Source: Thermodesulfobacterium thermophilum DSM 1276 (GTDB lineage Bacteria > Desulfobacterota > Thermodesulfobacteria > Thermodesulfobacteriales > Thermodesulfobacteriaceae). Taken from it: DNA of 64,000 bases. The translations under genes and the position numbers were made by a program. The stretch covers positions 48,320-112,319 of the forward strand of contig NZ_ATXI01000005.1 in NCBI RefSeq assembly GCF_000421605.1, read 5' to 3'. Of the stretch, positions 9,323 to 17,704 are shown piece by piece. The first letter of the stretch is position 1. The number at the start of each line of letters is the position of its first letter. The notes beneath the pieces are model-generated. The model made no database searches, was not told where the DNA came from, and saw only the letters and a program-made list of their open reading frames with translations.

Positions 9323-9337
9323 TCAAAAATTATGCCA
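9323..9337 (-). promoter_or_regulatory. Candidate sigma-54 (-24/-12) promoter of the fliL operon
   Basis: On the minus strand the bases read TGGCAT-N5-TTGA against the RpoN consensus TGGCAC-N5-TTGC: ten fixed positions with two mismatches and exact spacing. Transcription would begin around 9311, giving a short leader that carries the fliL ribosome site. rpoN is present in this window, and sigma-54 control of flagellar operons is widespread. The imperfect -12 GC (here GA) keeps confidence moderate. Confidence 0.45.
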
Positions 9338-9508
9338 AGTTTTTTAGGGGTTGAATTTTGCTAAAAACATTCGGGTTTTTCTTTTTTTCCTGTCAAAAAA
9401 TTAACATAATTGTCAAAAAATTTATAAAACAAGAGTTTTTAAATAAAAAGATAGTGAGTTTATTAAATATGACAAGTGATTTTATGAGATAGTGGTGAAA
9501 AAAAAAGA

Positions 9509-9602
9509 TGGCGGAGGGGGCGGGATTCGAACCCGCGGTACGGGTTTTAGCCCGTACATGCGATTTCCAGTCGCACCCCTTCGTCCACTCGGGCACCCCT
9601 CC
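9509..9602 (-). tRNA. tRNA-Ser (GGA)
   Basis: A 94-base tRNA including an encoded CCA end. The acceptor stem is GGAGGGG/CCCCTCC with discriminator G. The anticodon stem-loop is TGCGA-CTGGAAA-TCGCA, giving anticodon GGA. The long variable arm, built on GTACGGG...CCCGTAC, is the class II mark of tRNA-Ser. The T arm contains GGTTCGAATC. A run of nine T on the transcribed strand follows the CCA closely. Confidence 0.97.
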
Positions 9603-9615
9603 AAAACTCGTTTAC

Positions 9616-9644
9616 ATTTTAAAGCCTAATCAAGGTTTTGACAA
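9616..9644 (-). promoter_or_regulatory. Sigma-70 promoter of tRNA-Ser
   Basis: Minus strand: -35 TTGTCA (9639-9644), 17-base spacer, -10 TAAAAT (9616-9621). The predicted start is a few bases before the mature tRNA 5' end at 9602. Confidence 0.7.
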
Positions 9645-9651
9645 GAGGTTT

Positions 9652-10236
9652 TTAGAACTTTTTAAAAATAAACTTTAAGAGAGAAACTACTAAAAAGATT
9701 TTTAACAGGTCTCCGTAGATAAAGGGTAGACTTCCTATATTCAATAAAACCTTTAAGTCAGAAATTTTTAAAACCCAGCCTAACCAAACCAGTCCCAAAA
9801 GATGAATAATCCCAAAATTTACTAAGGTTAAAAGCAAAACAACTCCTGAAAAACTCTTAGCCCATTGAAATCTATGATATATCAAGCTAACTATCAAACT
9901 TGCAGGAAGAAAACTTAATAGATAACCTCCTGTAGGTCCCAAAAATGTTAAAAAACCACCAGTTAACCCTGCAAACCAGGGAAACCCTACCCCACCTAAA
10001 AACAAATAGAAAAAATTAGCTAAACCACATCTAAAGGGAGAAAATAAAAGAGCAGTCATAAAAACTCCAAAGGTCTGAAAGGTTACCGGTACAGGAGAAA
10101 AAGGAAGATAAAACTTAAGGTTAGAACAAATACCTATCAAAAGAGCTCCAATTAGTCCCCAAAAAATTTCTACCTTAATATTACTTTGTTTAAAAACTTC
10201 TGAACTTAAAACTGACATCTCTAAAGTCCTTTTCAT
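9652..10236 (-). CDS. bioY: Biotin ECF transporter S component BioY
   Basis: Substrate-binding membrane subunit of an energy-coupling-factor biotin transporter. It has 194 residues and about six membrane segments. BioY signatures are 'SPVPVTFQTFGVFMTALLF' (about 46-64), 'FYLFLGGVGFPWFAG' and 'GPTGGYLLSF'. No ECF ATPase or T component is encoded nearby, so it either uses a shared module elsewhere or works alone, as some BioY proteins do. A BirA-like operator precedes it, which supports biotin as substrate. A GGAGG site sits six bases before the ATG. Confidence 0.95.
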   Translation of the reverse strand: MKRTLEMSVLSSEVFKQSNIKVEIFWGLIGALLIGICSNLKFYLPFSPVPVTFQTFGVFMTALLFSPFRCGLANFFYLFLGGVGFPWFAGLTGGFLTFLGPTGGYLLSFLPASLIVSLIYHRFQWAKSFSGVVLLLTLVNFGIIHLLGLVWLGWVLKISDLKVLLNIGSLPFIYGDLLKIFLVVSLLKFIFKKF

Positions 10237-10265
10237 AGTAGCCCTCCTGGTTGTAAGATAGGATT

Positions 10266-10299
10266 TTAGTTAACTTAATATTATATCCTGGTTAACCAA
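10266..10299 (-). promoter_or_regulatory. BirA-like operator overlapping the bioY promoter
   Basis: Inverted repeat TTAGTTAAC-N16-GTTAACCAA, close to the BirA box described in many bacteria (TTGTTAAC-N14-16-GTTAACAA type). A -10 hexamer TATAAT on the minus strand (10280-10285) lies inside the spacer, so a bound repressor would cover the promoter. The element sits 30 bases before the bioY start and just after the waaA stop. Arm sequence, spacing and gene all point to biotin control. Confidence 0.7.
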
Positions 10300-10302
10300 A
10301 AA

Positions 10303-11556
10303 TTAAAGATATTTTTCCAATAAATTTAAAATTTTTTCTGTAGCTCCTGTTTTAGAAAGATATATTTGGTAGGCTTTTTCAGATAAGGTCTTAAGTTTTT
10401 CAGGATTTTTAAGAAGATGATGTAAGGTTTCAGATAAATTTTCTGGTTTAGTTTGAATACAGGCCTCTTTTTCCAAAAATTCTTGGATAAAAGGAAAGTT
10501 TCCCATAGAAGGCCCCATTACCACAGGTTTTTTCCAGTAAAATGCTTCTAAAGGGTTTTGCCCTCCATGGGGGATAAAACTTCCTCCTATGATGGCTAAG
10601 TCTCCTATTCTGTAAAGACTACCTAAGATACCTATCTGGTCTATAAGAAGGACACATCTTTTTGCTTCTTTCAAGTCTGAAAATTCCTTAGATAAAGCGC
10701 TTAGGCGATAAAGTTTTACATCTTCCAAATTATCTAACATCAGGTTTAATCGTGAAAACACCTCGTCAAACCGTTCGGGATGTCTTGGCACTATAAGCAA
10801 GGTACCTTGGTTTACTGCTGAAAGAAAAGCCTTGGTTATAAGTTCTTCTTCAGGATGGTGTGTACTTCCAGCAATAACAACCGGTTTTTTTACCCAACTT
10901 TCCCAAAAAAATTCCACGTAAGGAATTTCAAGGTCAAATTTGGTATTACCTGTTACTACAATTTTTTCTTCTTTTACCCCCAAGGCTCTAAACCTTTCCT
11001 GATAAATGTTGTCTTGCACCACAACCAGAGAAAGCCTATCAAGAACTTTTTTGATAAAAAACCTTACTTTTTGGTAGTTTTTAAAGGATTTTTCACTAAG
11101 ACGTGCGTTTACTAAAAAAACTGGAATTTTTTTAGCTGAGGTATGAATAAGGTTAGGCCAGATTTCTGTTTCAGCAATGATTAAAGCCTTAGGATTAAAA
11201 GCCTTTAAAGTTCTTTTTATCGCGAAAGGACAGTCTAAAGGGAGATAGATAGTCTCTACCGGTAATCCTTTAAACCGGTCTTTAGCCACTTTTTGTCCGG
11301 TGTCGGTAATCGTGCTTAAAAGGATGTTATAGTTTTTAGAAAGTTTTTTAATAAGAGTAGAAAGGGCGATAACCTCCCCTACAGACACACAATGGACCCA
11401 GATAAAAGAACGAGAAGAATGGGTGACTTTTTGTTTAAAAATAGCAAATTTATCTCTTAACCATTTTAATCTTAGATTTCGTGGACGTTTTAAAAACTCT
11501 CTTGGTAAAATAAGGCCTGCTATCAGATAATAGATAAATGTATAAACCCAAAGCAT
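10303..11556 (-). CDS. waaA: 3-deoxy-D-manno-octulosonic acid (Kdo) transferase WaaA
   Basis: Adds Kdo to lipid A precursor at the inner membrane, so it marks an LPS-making cell. It has 417 residues in a GT-B fold. After an N-terminal membrane anchor the Kdo-transferase domain shows 'WVHCVSVGEVIA' (about 53-64), 'AETEIWPNLI' and 'VNARLSEKSF'. The C-terminal half contains 'GSTHHPEEE', 'VPRHPERF' and 'GGQNPLEAFYWKKPVVMGP'. All are typical of WaaA. It is preceded by pgeF with a three-base gap. Confidence 0.95.
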   Translation of the reverse strand: MLWVYTFIYYLIAGLILPREFLKRPRNLRLKWLRDKFAIFKQKVTHSSRSFIWVHCVSVGEVIALSTLIKKLSKNYNILLSTITDTGQKVAKDRFKGLPVETIYLPLDCPFAIKRTLKAFNPKALIIAETEIWPNLIHTSAKKIPVFLVNARLSEKSFKNYQKVRFFIKKVLDRLSLVVVQDNIYQERFRALGVKEEKIVVTGNTKFDLEIPYVEFFWESWVKKPVVIAGSTHHPEEELITKAFLSAVNQGTLLIVPRHPERFDEVFSRLNLMLDNLEDVKLYRLSALSKEFSDLKEAKRCVLLIDQIGILGSLYRIGDLAIIGGSFIPHGGQNPLEAFYWKKPVVMGPSMGNFPFIQEFLEKEACIQTKPENLSETLHHLLKNPEKLKTLSEKAYQIYLSKTGATEKILNLLEKYL

Positions 11557-11559
11557 AAT

Positions 11560-12288
11560 TTAAGGTTTTCCTATAAAAGCTATTTGTACTCCTCGATCCT
11601 TTCCATGATAACGATGGGACCAATAAACCTTATGCAAACATCTTGTACAATCCTTTGACACCCAAACATTTTCCTCAGGAATACCCAAACATAAAGCTTG
11701 ATAAAAATTGGCTTTTTCTAAATCCAAATAGACTTTACCTTGGTTATGTTGAATAACCTCGTCATAAAAAGGCAATTTTATCCTCAAAGCACTTAAAACT
11801 TCATCTTTGATTTCGTAGCAACAGACTTTGATATGTGGACCTATGGCCAAAAGAATTTCCTCAGGTTTATACCCTAAGCCAAGTACCTCTCTAAGGGCTT
11901 TTTCTAAGATTTTAGACACAGTGCCTTTCCATCCAGCATGAATAGCACCTACTATTCTACAGTCTTTGGTTGCTAAAAGCACCGGGACACAATCTGCTGT
12001 TTTAACCCCAACAAAAAGCCTTTCTTGGTCTGTAAGCACTCCGTCACCTTCTAAAGAAAAAATCTCTGGAACCGAAGACCCATTCCAAAGGGTTATGAAA
12101 ATGTCGCTATGTACTTGTTTTGGTAAAAACCAACGATAATTACTGATTTTTTTTAAATAAGTAAAGTTAAATTCTTTAGAAAGTTTTTTAGAAAATGCAG
12201 CCAAGATGTTGATATTAAGAAAATTTTCTGGAAAAATAAGATCAGTTTTTAAATGATTGACAAGTTCTAAGATTATTTGTTTTGACAT
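11560..12288 (-). CDS. pgeF: YfiH/PgeF-family purine nucleoside phosphorylase (Cu-oxidase_4 fold)
   Basis: Member of the YfiH (DUF152, LACC1-related) family, 242 residues, acting on purine nucleosides and linked in E. coli to peptidoglycan editing. Conserved zinc-site motifs are visible: 'VKTADCVPVLL' (Cys), 'GAIHAGWKGTVS' (His) and 'GPHIKVCCYEI' (His, Cys-Cys). The C-terminal 'CTRCLHKVYWSHR' is also family-typical. It overlaps rdgB by 16 bases, so the start is probably coupled; an internal start is also possible. Exact substrate cannot be read from sequence. Confidence 0.88.
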   Translation of the reverse strand: MSKQIILELVNHLKTDLIFPENFLNINILAAFSKKLSKEFNFTYLKKISNYRWFLPKQVHSDIFITLWNGSSVPEIFSLEGDGVLTDQERLFVGVKTADCVPVLLATKDCRIVGAIHAGWKGTVSKILEKALREVLGLGYKPEEILLAIGPHIKVCCYEIKDEVLSALRIKLPFYDEVIQHNQGKVYLDLEKANFYQALCLGIPEENVWVSKDCTRCLHKVYWSHRYHGKDRGVQIAFIGKP

Positions 12289-12920
12289 TGTTCAAGGTCT
12301 TTTAAGAATGATAAAAGTTGTTTTTTTAAGTTTTGGATAGCCTTACCTCTATGGCTTAAACGATTTTTTTCTTCTGAAGGAAGTTCTGCTGCAGTTTTTT
12401 GAAATTGGTATTCAGCTACTAAAAAAATAGGGTCGTATCCAAAACCATAAGAGCCTTTAGGTTTAAAACCTATTCTGCCTTCCCATACCCCTTCTGAAAC
12501 CAGATATTTTCCGCAAGGATGATAAAGAACCAAGACACACTTAAACCTTGCGGTTCTTTTTTCTGGAGGCACATCAGCTAACTCTTGAAGAAGCTTTTGG
12601 TTGTTCTTTTCATCATTTGCGTCTTCTCCAGCATAGCGAGAAGAATACACCCCAGGTGCACCGTTTAAGGCATCTACTTCAAGTCCAGAATCGTCTGCAA
12701 GACACAAACATCCGGTTTTTTCAGCGTAATACTTAGCTTTAATCAAAGCGTTTTCTAAAAAAGTTTTTCCTGTTTCTTCAGGAGGGGTGATTTCAGAAAA
12801 ATCTTTAAGACTTTTTACTTCTAAGTTAATTTCAGACTTTAGATCTTCAAGGGCTTTTTCTATTTCTCTAACCTTACCTAAATTAGAAGTAGCTATAACT
12901 AAGATTATTTTTTGGCTCAT
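12273..12920 (-). CDS. rdgB: XTP/dITP diphosphatase RdgB (Ham1)
   Basis: House-cleaning pyrophosphatase that removes deaminated purine nucleotides. It has 215 residues. Motifs are 'IATSNLGKVREI' (about 8-19), 'FLENALIKAKYYA', 'LADDSGLEVDALNGAPGVYSSRYAG' (in two parts: ADDSGLEVDAL and APGVYSSRYAG), 'GSYGFGYDPIF' and the C-terminal 'LSHRGKA'. Every catalytic and substrate residue of the family appears present. It overlaps rph by four bases. A second member of the same nucleotide-cleaning theme is the adjacent pgeF. Confidence 0.97.
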   Translation of the reverse strand: MSQKIILVIATSNLGKVREIEKALEDLKSEINLEVKSLKDFSEITPPEETGKTFLENALIKAKYYAEKTGCLCLADDSGLEVDALNGAPGVYSSRYAGEDANDEKNNQKLLQELADVPPEKRTARFKCVLVLYHPCGKYLVSEGVWEGRIGFKPKGSYGFGYDPIFLVAEYQFQKTAAELPSEEKNRLSHRGKAIQNLKKQLLSFLKDLEQCQNK

Positions 12921-13627
12921 ATTCCTAACACCTCTTTTTGTTTGTTAATCAGTTCTTGAATGCCTTTAAAGGCAAGGTTTTTCATCTGCTCTAAGTCTTC
13001 CCAGGTAAACAAACTTTTTTCAGCACTTGCCTGAATTTCTACTATTTTCCCAGACTCAGTCATAAAAAAATTAGCATCTACCTCAGCAATTATATCTTCT
13101 TGATAATCAAGGTCTAAAAGAAAGTTTTCTCCTATCTTACCTACACTAACCCCCGCTAAGAATTCTAAAACCGGAGAGGTGGAGAGAACTCCTTTTTCTA
13201 TAAGCTTTTTAACCGCTAGGGTTAAGGCTAAGAAAGCGCCTGTAACTGAGGCAGTCCTTGTTCCTCCGTCTGCGTTTAAAACTTCGCAGTCTATCCAGAG
13301 GGTTCTTTCTCCTAATTTTGATAGGTCTACCACCCCTCTTAAAACCCTGCCTATAAGCCTCTGTATTTCCATAGACCTACCTTTTCGCCCCATCGTTTCT
13401 CTGGGGGTTCTTTCTAAAGTAGCCCCAGGAATAAAGGCATACTCTGCGGTAATCCAACCTGTTCCTGTACCCTTAAGAAAAGGGGGGACCTTTTCCTCTA
13501 AACTTACTGTACAAAGTACCTTAGTGTTGCCAAACTCAATCAATACAGAGCTTAAGGGATTTTTTAAAAAGTCTATAGTAAACTTTACCTCTCTAAGTTG
13601 GTCAAAAGCTCTTCCATCATATCGCAT
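12917..13627 (-). CDS. rph: Ribonuclease PH
   Basis: Phosphorolytic 3'-5' exoribonuclease for tRNA 3' ends, 236 residues. Motifs are 'VLCTVSLEEKVPPF', 'GWITAEYAFIPGATLERTPRE' (GWITAEYAFIPGAT, then RTPRE), 'IQRLIGRVLRGVVDL', 'DCEVLNADGGTRTASVTGA' and 'EFLAGVSVG'. The frame begins with a TTG one codon earlier, but the ATG at 13627 has GGAGG six bases upstream and overlaps the cytochrome stop (TGATG), so it is preferred. Together with rdgB it forms the common rph-rdgB pair. Confidence 0.97.
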   Translation of the reverse strand: MRYDGRAFDQLREVKFTIDFLKNPLSSVLIEFGNTKVLCTVSLEEKVPPFLKGTGTGWITAEYAFIPGATLERTPRETMGRKGRSMEIQRLIGRVLRGVVDLSKLGERTLWIDCEVLNADGGTRTASVTGAFLALTLAVKKLIEKGVLSTSPVLEFLAGVSVGKIGENFLLDLDYQEDIIAEVDANFFMTESGKIVEIQASAEKSLFTWEDLEQMKNLAFKGIQELINKQKEVLGI

Positions 13628-14874
13628 CAAAACCCTCCTGTGTTAAAAAGGTTACCTTTCCCTATGGAATGAGGAGATATACATTTTTCTAAACTACCTT
13701 CCAACTCTAAACTTTCATGATAGATGGTTATTTTCTTTTTTCTTAAGACACACATTTTACCATATAAATCCCTTCCTAAAAACAGTTTTTCAAAAGTTCT
13801 CTCTCCTAAACCACATAACCATAATCCTTCTTTTAACCTACCAGTAAGTTTATCTTTCATCAGAGGTTGGGCTAACTTTGGCGATTTGGTTAATAAATCG
13901 AAAAACTTTTCAACCTCAGAGGATTCCTGGACAGTCAAACCGTACCAATCATCTAAAGAGGGATTAAACTCAAGACTACAAGAAAGCTTACCATCAAGAT
14001 TGACAAAGTTTGCATGACAGACTTCACATCGGTATTTTGAAAGGGTTTTCTGATTATGCGTTTTTTTACTGAGATTTTGATGACAATCTAAACATTTTAT
14101 TTTATTACGACCAAACATTACTTCTTCTTTTTTATGACAGTCTGTACACACCAATCCTTTTTCGTAGTGTATACTTTTTAAAAGTTGATAGGCTTCAATT
14201 CCGTAAGGCCTTTCAGGTGGTTTTCCTTTAACAAAAGGTGAACGATAGTCCTCATACCAATTATGAGGGGAATATCCTAAGTAATCCCAACCTATGTAAC
14301 TGCTATAATGACAGGATAGACAATGGTTTATGGTAGGTTTAACAATGGAGTGATTTAATAGGTCGAAATGACAGGCTAAACAACCTTTACCTCTTCGGGT
14401 GTTTTTATAGTCTTCTCCTTCATAATCAACGTGACAGAGCAAACATCTTCTACGTAAAAAATCTACAACCAACGAGGTTTTATCAAAAGGTTTTTCATAA
14501 TTAAAGGTTTTAAGTTCTTGTAAATTAAGGTTTTTAGAGATCCCAAAGGCCTTTAGGGTATTTGAGATCATCTTTTTGTAGGTGTAATGTAAAGAATTTT
14601 TAAACCGGTCTACCTCAAGTTTATGACATTCGGAGCAAACCTTATAGACCATCCAAGAATCTGGGTGTTTTAAAAGATTTTGGTGAGCTTCCTCTTTAGA
14701 AAAAGGCTTGCTGTTACCTTGATGACATTTGGTACAATCTATTTGTTGATGAAGTTTATCAAAAGATATTTGGTTATGACAATCTGTACATCGTTTGATT
14801 TTAGGTTGGTTAATACAACCAAAAAGGAAAAAACTCAAAAATATGTATAAAAAAAACTGTTTTATGACAAACAC
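13627..14874 (-). CDS. Nonaheme c-type cytochrome lipoprotein
   Basis: A 415-residue exported cytochrome. The N-terminus is a short signal peptide with a lipobox-like LFGC ending at Cys20, so it is probably anchored by lipid. Nine CXXCH heme motifs lie within about residues 29-285 (CTDCH, CTKCH, CSECH, CLLCH, CLACH, CLSCH, CTDCH, CLDCH, CEVCH). The last ~130 residues have no heme site and look like a separate domain. The gene starts with GTG, overlaps the radical SAM gene by 13 bases and abuts rph. I cannot assign it to a named respiratory complex; an electron-transfer role in anaerobic respiration is inferred. Confidence 0.85.
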   Translation of the reverse strand: MFVIKQFFLYIFLSFFLFGCINQPKIKRCTDCHNQISFDKLHQQIDCTKCHQGNSKPFSKEEAHQNLLKHPDSWMVYKVCSECHKLEVDRFKNSLHYTYKKMISNTLKAFGISKNLNLQELKTFNYEKPFDKTSLVVDFLRRRCLLCHVDYEGEDYKNTRRGKGCLACHFDLLNHSIVKPTINHCLSCHYSSYIGWDYLGYSPHNWYEDYRSPFVKGKPPERPYGIEAYQLLKSIHYEKGLVCTDCHKKEEVMFGRNKIKCLDCHQNLSKKTHNQKTLSKYRCEVCHANFVNLDGKLSCSLEFNPSLDDWYGLTVQESSEVEKFFDLLTKSPKLAQPLMKDKLTGRLKEGLWLCGLGERTFEKLFLGRDLYGKMCVLRKKKITIYHESLELEGSLEKCISPHSIGKGNLFNTGGF

Positions 14875-15962
14875 AGTCTATAAGCCACTTGGTCAAGTAG
14901 CTGACAAACTTGGTTAGAACTTTTAAAAGATTTTCCTAAAACTTCTTCCCAAACCCTTTCGCCTTCCATGCAAAAATAAAAGGTTATTTTATCTTCTACT
15001 TCTTTTATGATTTTGGCCAAACTTTGATAAAGTTTCTTTCTGAGGTCTATAAAATATCTCTTTTTTAAATCAAGGCCTTCGATAAACTCATAGGCATAGA
15101 TTGAGGTTTGAGGGAATCTTTCTTCTGCGATGTATTTTAGCTCTTTGGGGTATCTTAAGGCTCCTAAACTTATCCAGGCAATCTTTTCCCATGGTATTGC
15201 GTTTAAAACCTTTTCTAAAACTTGAGGATATTCAGACTCTGCGTTTTCATAAAAAATGATTGGGTCGAAGTGAAAGGCTACTGTAAACCCATGTTTTATC
15301 GCATATCTTGCGCTTTCAATTCTCTGTTCCAATGAAGAGGTTCCGTGTTCTTCGGTGTTTATAATAAATGGGGTATTTAAGGACCAAGCAAAAATAATTT
15401 TAGGGTCAGATTTAAATTTTTTAAAATAATCTTCTTTAATAAAAGCCTTAGTTTTTAATTCAAGTACAGCAAAAGGATTTAACGTTTCCCAAAAGTTGAT
15501 TAATTTTTCAGAAACACCCCCAAAGGGTTCCAAAACCATACTATCTGCAAACTCTCCAGTCCCTATCCTTAAGATTTTTTTTTCTTTTTTAGCTTCGTTA
15601 AGAACTTTTTCTAATTCTGGAAACCCATCTTCCACGACATTAGCCCAGAGCTTTATCCCCGGGCGGTTTAAATAAAGCTGAAGGATACAATAACTACAGT
15701 CAAATAAACAACCCTCAGCAAAATGAAAAATTTTATAACCACAACAGAAATAGTTTTTAGTCCCAGGACAATCTTTGAAGAACCTACCTTTAAATTTCAT
15801 CAAAAAAAGGAATTTTTTACCTAAGGAGACAAGCTCTGCCTGGGAGGCTTGTTCTTTCCATCGAACATCCTCATAAGCAGGAATAATCTCATAAGGATAC
15901 TTTTCTATTATTTCTTGGGTTAAAGAAGAGGAAAGAGCTTCCTGTTCTACAAAAATTTTCAT
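14862..15962 (-). CDS. Radical SAM protein of the spore photoproduct lyase (SPL)-like family
   Basis: The protein has 366 residues. The radical SAM cluster is 'CLFDCSYC' (CX3CX2C), followed by 'ILQLYLNRPG', which resembles SPL sequences (C-YCYLQ). Other SPL-like stretches are 'FDPIIFYENAESEYPQVLEKV' (FDPIIFYENAE, then YPQVLEKV), 'IAWISLGALRYP' and 'EFADSMVLEPF'. Bona fide SPL repairs thymine dimers in spores, but no sporulation gene is present here and the group of relatives in non-spore-formers has no settled function. It is four bases after asd and overlaps the cytochrome gene. Confidence 0.8.
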   Translation of the reverse strand: MKIFVEQEALSSSLTQEIIEKYPYEIIPAYEDVRWKEQASQAELVSLGKKFLFLMKFKGRFFKDCPGTKNYFCCGYKIFHFAEGCLFDCSYCILQLYLNRPGIKLWANVVEDGFPELEKVLNEAKKEKKILRIGTGEFADSMVLEPFGGVSEKLINFWETLNPFAVLELKTKAFIKEDYFKKFKSDPKIIFAWSLNTPFIINTEEHGTSSLEQRIESARYAIKHGFTVAFHFDPIIFYENAESEYPQVLEKVLNAIPWEKIAWISLGALRYPKELKYIAEERFPQTSIYAYEFIEGLDLKKRYFIDLRKKLYQSLAKIIKEVEDKITFYFCMEGERVWEEVLGKSFKSSNQVCQLLDQVAYRLCLS

Positions 15963-15965
15963 TAC

Positions 15966-16988
15966 TTAAAGATAGTCTCTTATCAGTACCTCTGCAATCT
16001 GAACCGCGTTGGTGGCTGCACCTTTTCTTAAGTTATCTGCTACTATCCATAAGTTTAATCCATTCTCTATAGAAAAGTCTTCTCTGATCCTTCCTACAAA
16101 AACTTCGTCTCTTCCTGCAACCTCTATCTGAAGTGGATAAACCTTTTTTTCTGGATTATCAAAAATCACTACTCCCGGAGCTTTTTCTAAAAGTTCTATA
16201 GCCTTTTCTACGGTAAGTTTTTTTTCTGTTTCTATGTTAACAGCTTCAGCATGTCCGTAAAATACAGGCACTCTCACCGTGGTGGAGGTAACCCTTATGC
16301 TATCGTCTTCCATGATTTTTTTTGTCTCCTCTACCATCTTCATCTCTTCCTTAGTATAGCGGTTAGGAAGGAAAACATCTATTTGAGGTATACAGTTAAA
16401 AGCGATAAACTGGGGAAGATATTTGGGCTCTGGCATAGGCTCTCCCATACACCAAGCCCTAACCTGAGCCTCAAGTTCAGCTATAGCCTTTTGCCCTGCC
16501 CCTGAAACTGATTGATAGGTGCTTACTACTATTCTTTTAATTTTTGCATAATCGTGTAAGGGTTTTAAGGCTACCACCATTTGGATGGTAGAACAGTTGG
16601 GGTTAGCGATGATACCTTTGTTTTTATATTGGGCTACTGCATGAGGGTTTACCTCTGGAACTACTAAGGGAACCTCAGGGTCCATCCTCCAGGCACTTGA
16701 ATTATCTATAACTACCGCACCATCTCTTGCAAAAAGGGGAGCATAATCTAAACTTCTTTGTCCGCCTGCTGAAAAAAGGGCAATGTCAATCCCTTTAAAG
16801 CTTTTGGTCTCTTCTAAAACTTCTACAGGTATCTCTTCCCCTTTAAAAGGAAGTTTTATACCTTTAGACTTAGGAGAAGCAAAAAATCTTATATTTTTTA
16901 CAGGAAAATTTCTTTCTTCTAAAACAGTTATCATCATTCTTCCTACAGCCCCGGTGGCTCCAACTACTGCCACTGTATATTCTTTCAT
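15966..16988 (-). CDS. asd: Aspartate-semialdehyde dehydrogenase
   Basis: Reduces aspartyl phosphate to the semialdehyde with NADPH, feeding lysine/diaminopimelate, threonine and methionine. It has 340 residues. An N-terminal nucleotide-binding glycine motif 'VVGATGAVGRMM' is at about 8-19. The catalytic Cys is in 'ANPNCSTIQM' near residue 129, and 'VSTYQSVSGAGQKAI' follows. The C-terminal 'FVGRIREDFS' is family-typical. It is the first gene of the asd-to-bioY operon, with a GGGGG ribosome site eight bases before the ATG. Confidence 0.97.
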   Translation of the reverse strand: MKEYTVAVVGATGAVGRMMITVLEERNFPVKNIRFFASPKSKGIKLPFKGEEIPVEVLEETKSFKGIDIALFSAGGQRSLDYAPLFARDGAVVIDNSSAWRMDPEVPLVVPEVNPHAVAQYKNKGIIANPNCSTIQMVVALKPLHDYAKIKRIVVSTYQSVSGAGQKAIAELEAQVRAWCMGEPMPEPKYLPQFIAFNCIPQIDVFLPNRYTKEEMKMVEETKKIMEDDSIRVTSTTVRVPVFYGHAEAVNIETEKKLTVEKAIELLEKAPGVVIFDNPEKKVYPLQIEVAGRDEVFVGRIREDFSIENGLNLWIVADNLRKGAATNAVQIAEVLIRDYL

Positions 16989-17143
16989 AAGTAACCCCCT
17001 GTCTTATAATCTTAGTTTTATGAGGATATCATAAAACCTAAAAACTTCAAGTTAATCATCTTTTATTACTTTCAATAAGAAGTTCTTTTGTCCTATAATT
17101 TTATTTGCAGTTTCTTAAGATTAAATTAAAATTAACGAAGATT

Positions 17144-17704
17144 ATGAAAAAGTTAGAAGGTGAAGAAATCCTTAAAAAATGGCGACAAAATAGAGATACT
17201 CACGGAAGATTCCCTATTATAGCTGTGCTTGACAACATAAGAAGCGCCTATAATGTAGGGTCTATGTTTAGAACAGCAGAATGTGCTTATGTTTCTAAAT
17301 TGGTCTTATGTGGTATCACCGCTTACCCCCCAAATCCAAAGATAGAAAAAACCGCCTTAGGAACTACCCAAACTGTTCCTTGGGAATACTTTAACGATAC
17401 CTACCAAGCAGTAAAACATTTAAAAAATTTAGGTTATAAAGTAGCAGCTTTAGAAATTACAGAAAGTAGTATCCCCATTCAAAACGTTAAACCGTCTGAT
17501 TTTCCGTTAGCGTTAGTTATCGGAAACGAAGTTACCGGAGTGGACGAAAGGGTTCTCGAAGCGGCTGACATGGTTTTAGAAATTCCACTTTACGGAGAAA
17601 AAGAGTCGTTAAACGTAGCTATAGCCTTTGGGGTGGCTATCTTTCTTCTTATAGAAAAACTAAAAAATAATACCCAAAATGAAATATCCTTTCCTTTTTC
17701 CTAA
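17144..17704 (+). CDS. SpoU-family (SPOUT) RNA 2'-O-methyltransferase
   Basis: Trefoil-knot RNA methyltransferase of 186 residues from the start chosen. Motif 1 is 'LDNIRSAYNVGSMFRTAE', motif 2 is 'PLALVIGNEVTGVDERVL' and motif 3 is 'IPLYGEKESLNVAIAFGVAIF', listed in pieces (IPLYGEKESLNVA, then AFGVAIFLL). It is a TrmH/TrmL-like member without an extra N-terminal domain; tRNA is the likely target. The frame also opens with a TTG at 17105, but that lies five bases after a -10 hexamer TATAAT (17094-17099), so the ATG at 17144 is preferred. It overlaps the SfsA fusion by 26 bases. Confidence 0.9.
   Translation: MKKLEGEEILKKWRQNRDTHGRFPIIAVLDNIRSAYNVGSMFRTAECAYVSKLVLCGITAYPPNPKIEKTALGTTQTVPWEYFNDTYQAVKHLKNLGYKVAALEITESSIPIQNVKPSDFPLALVIGNEVTGVDERVLEAADMVLEIPLYGEKESLNVAIAFGVAIFLLIEKLKNNTQNEISFPFS

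Noticed and set aside
9393..9596. 67-codon open frame across tRNA-Ser
   Set aside because: The protein start is a reading of the tRNA itself.
13179..13646. 155-codon open frame antisense to rph
   Set aside because: It lies opposite highly conserved RNase PH motifs and shows no recognisable domain.
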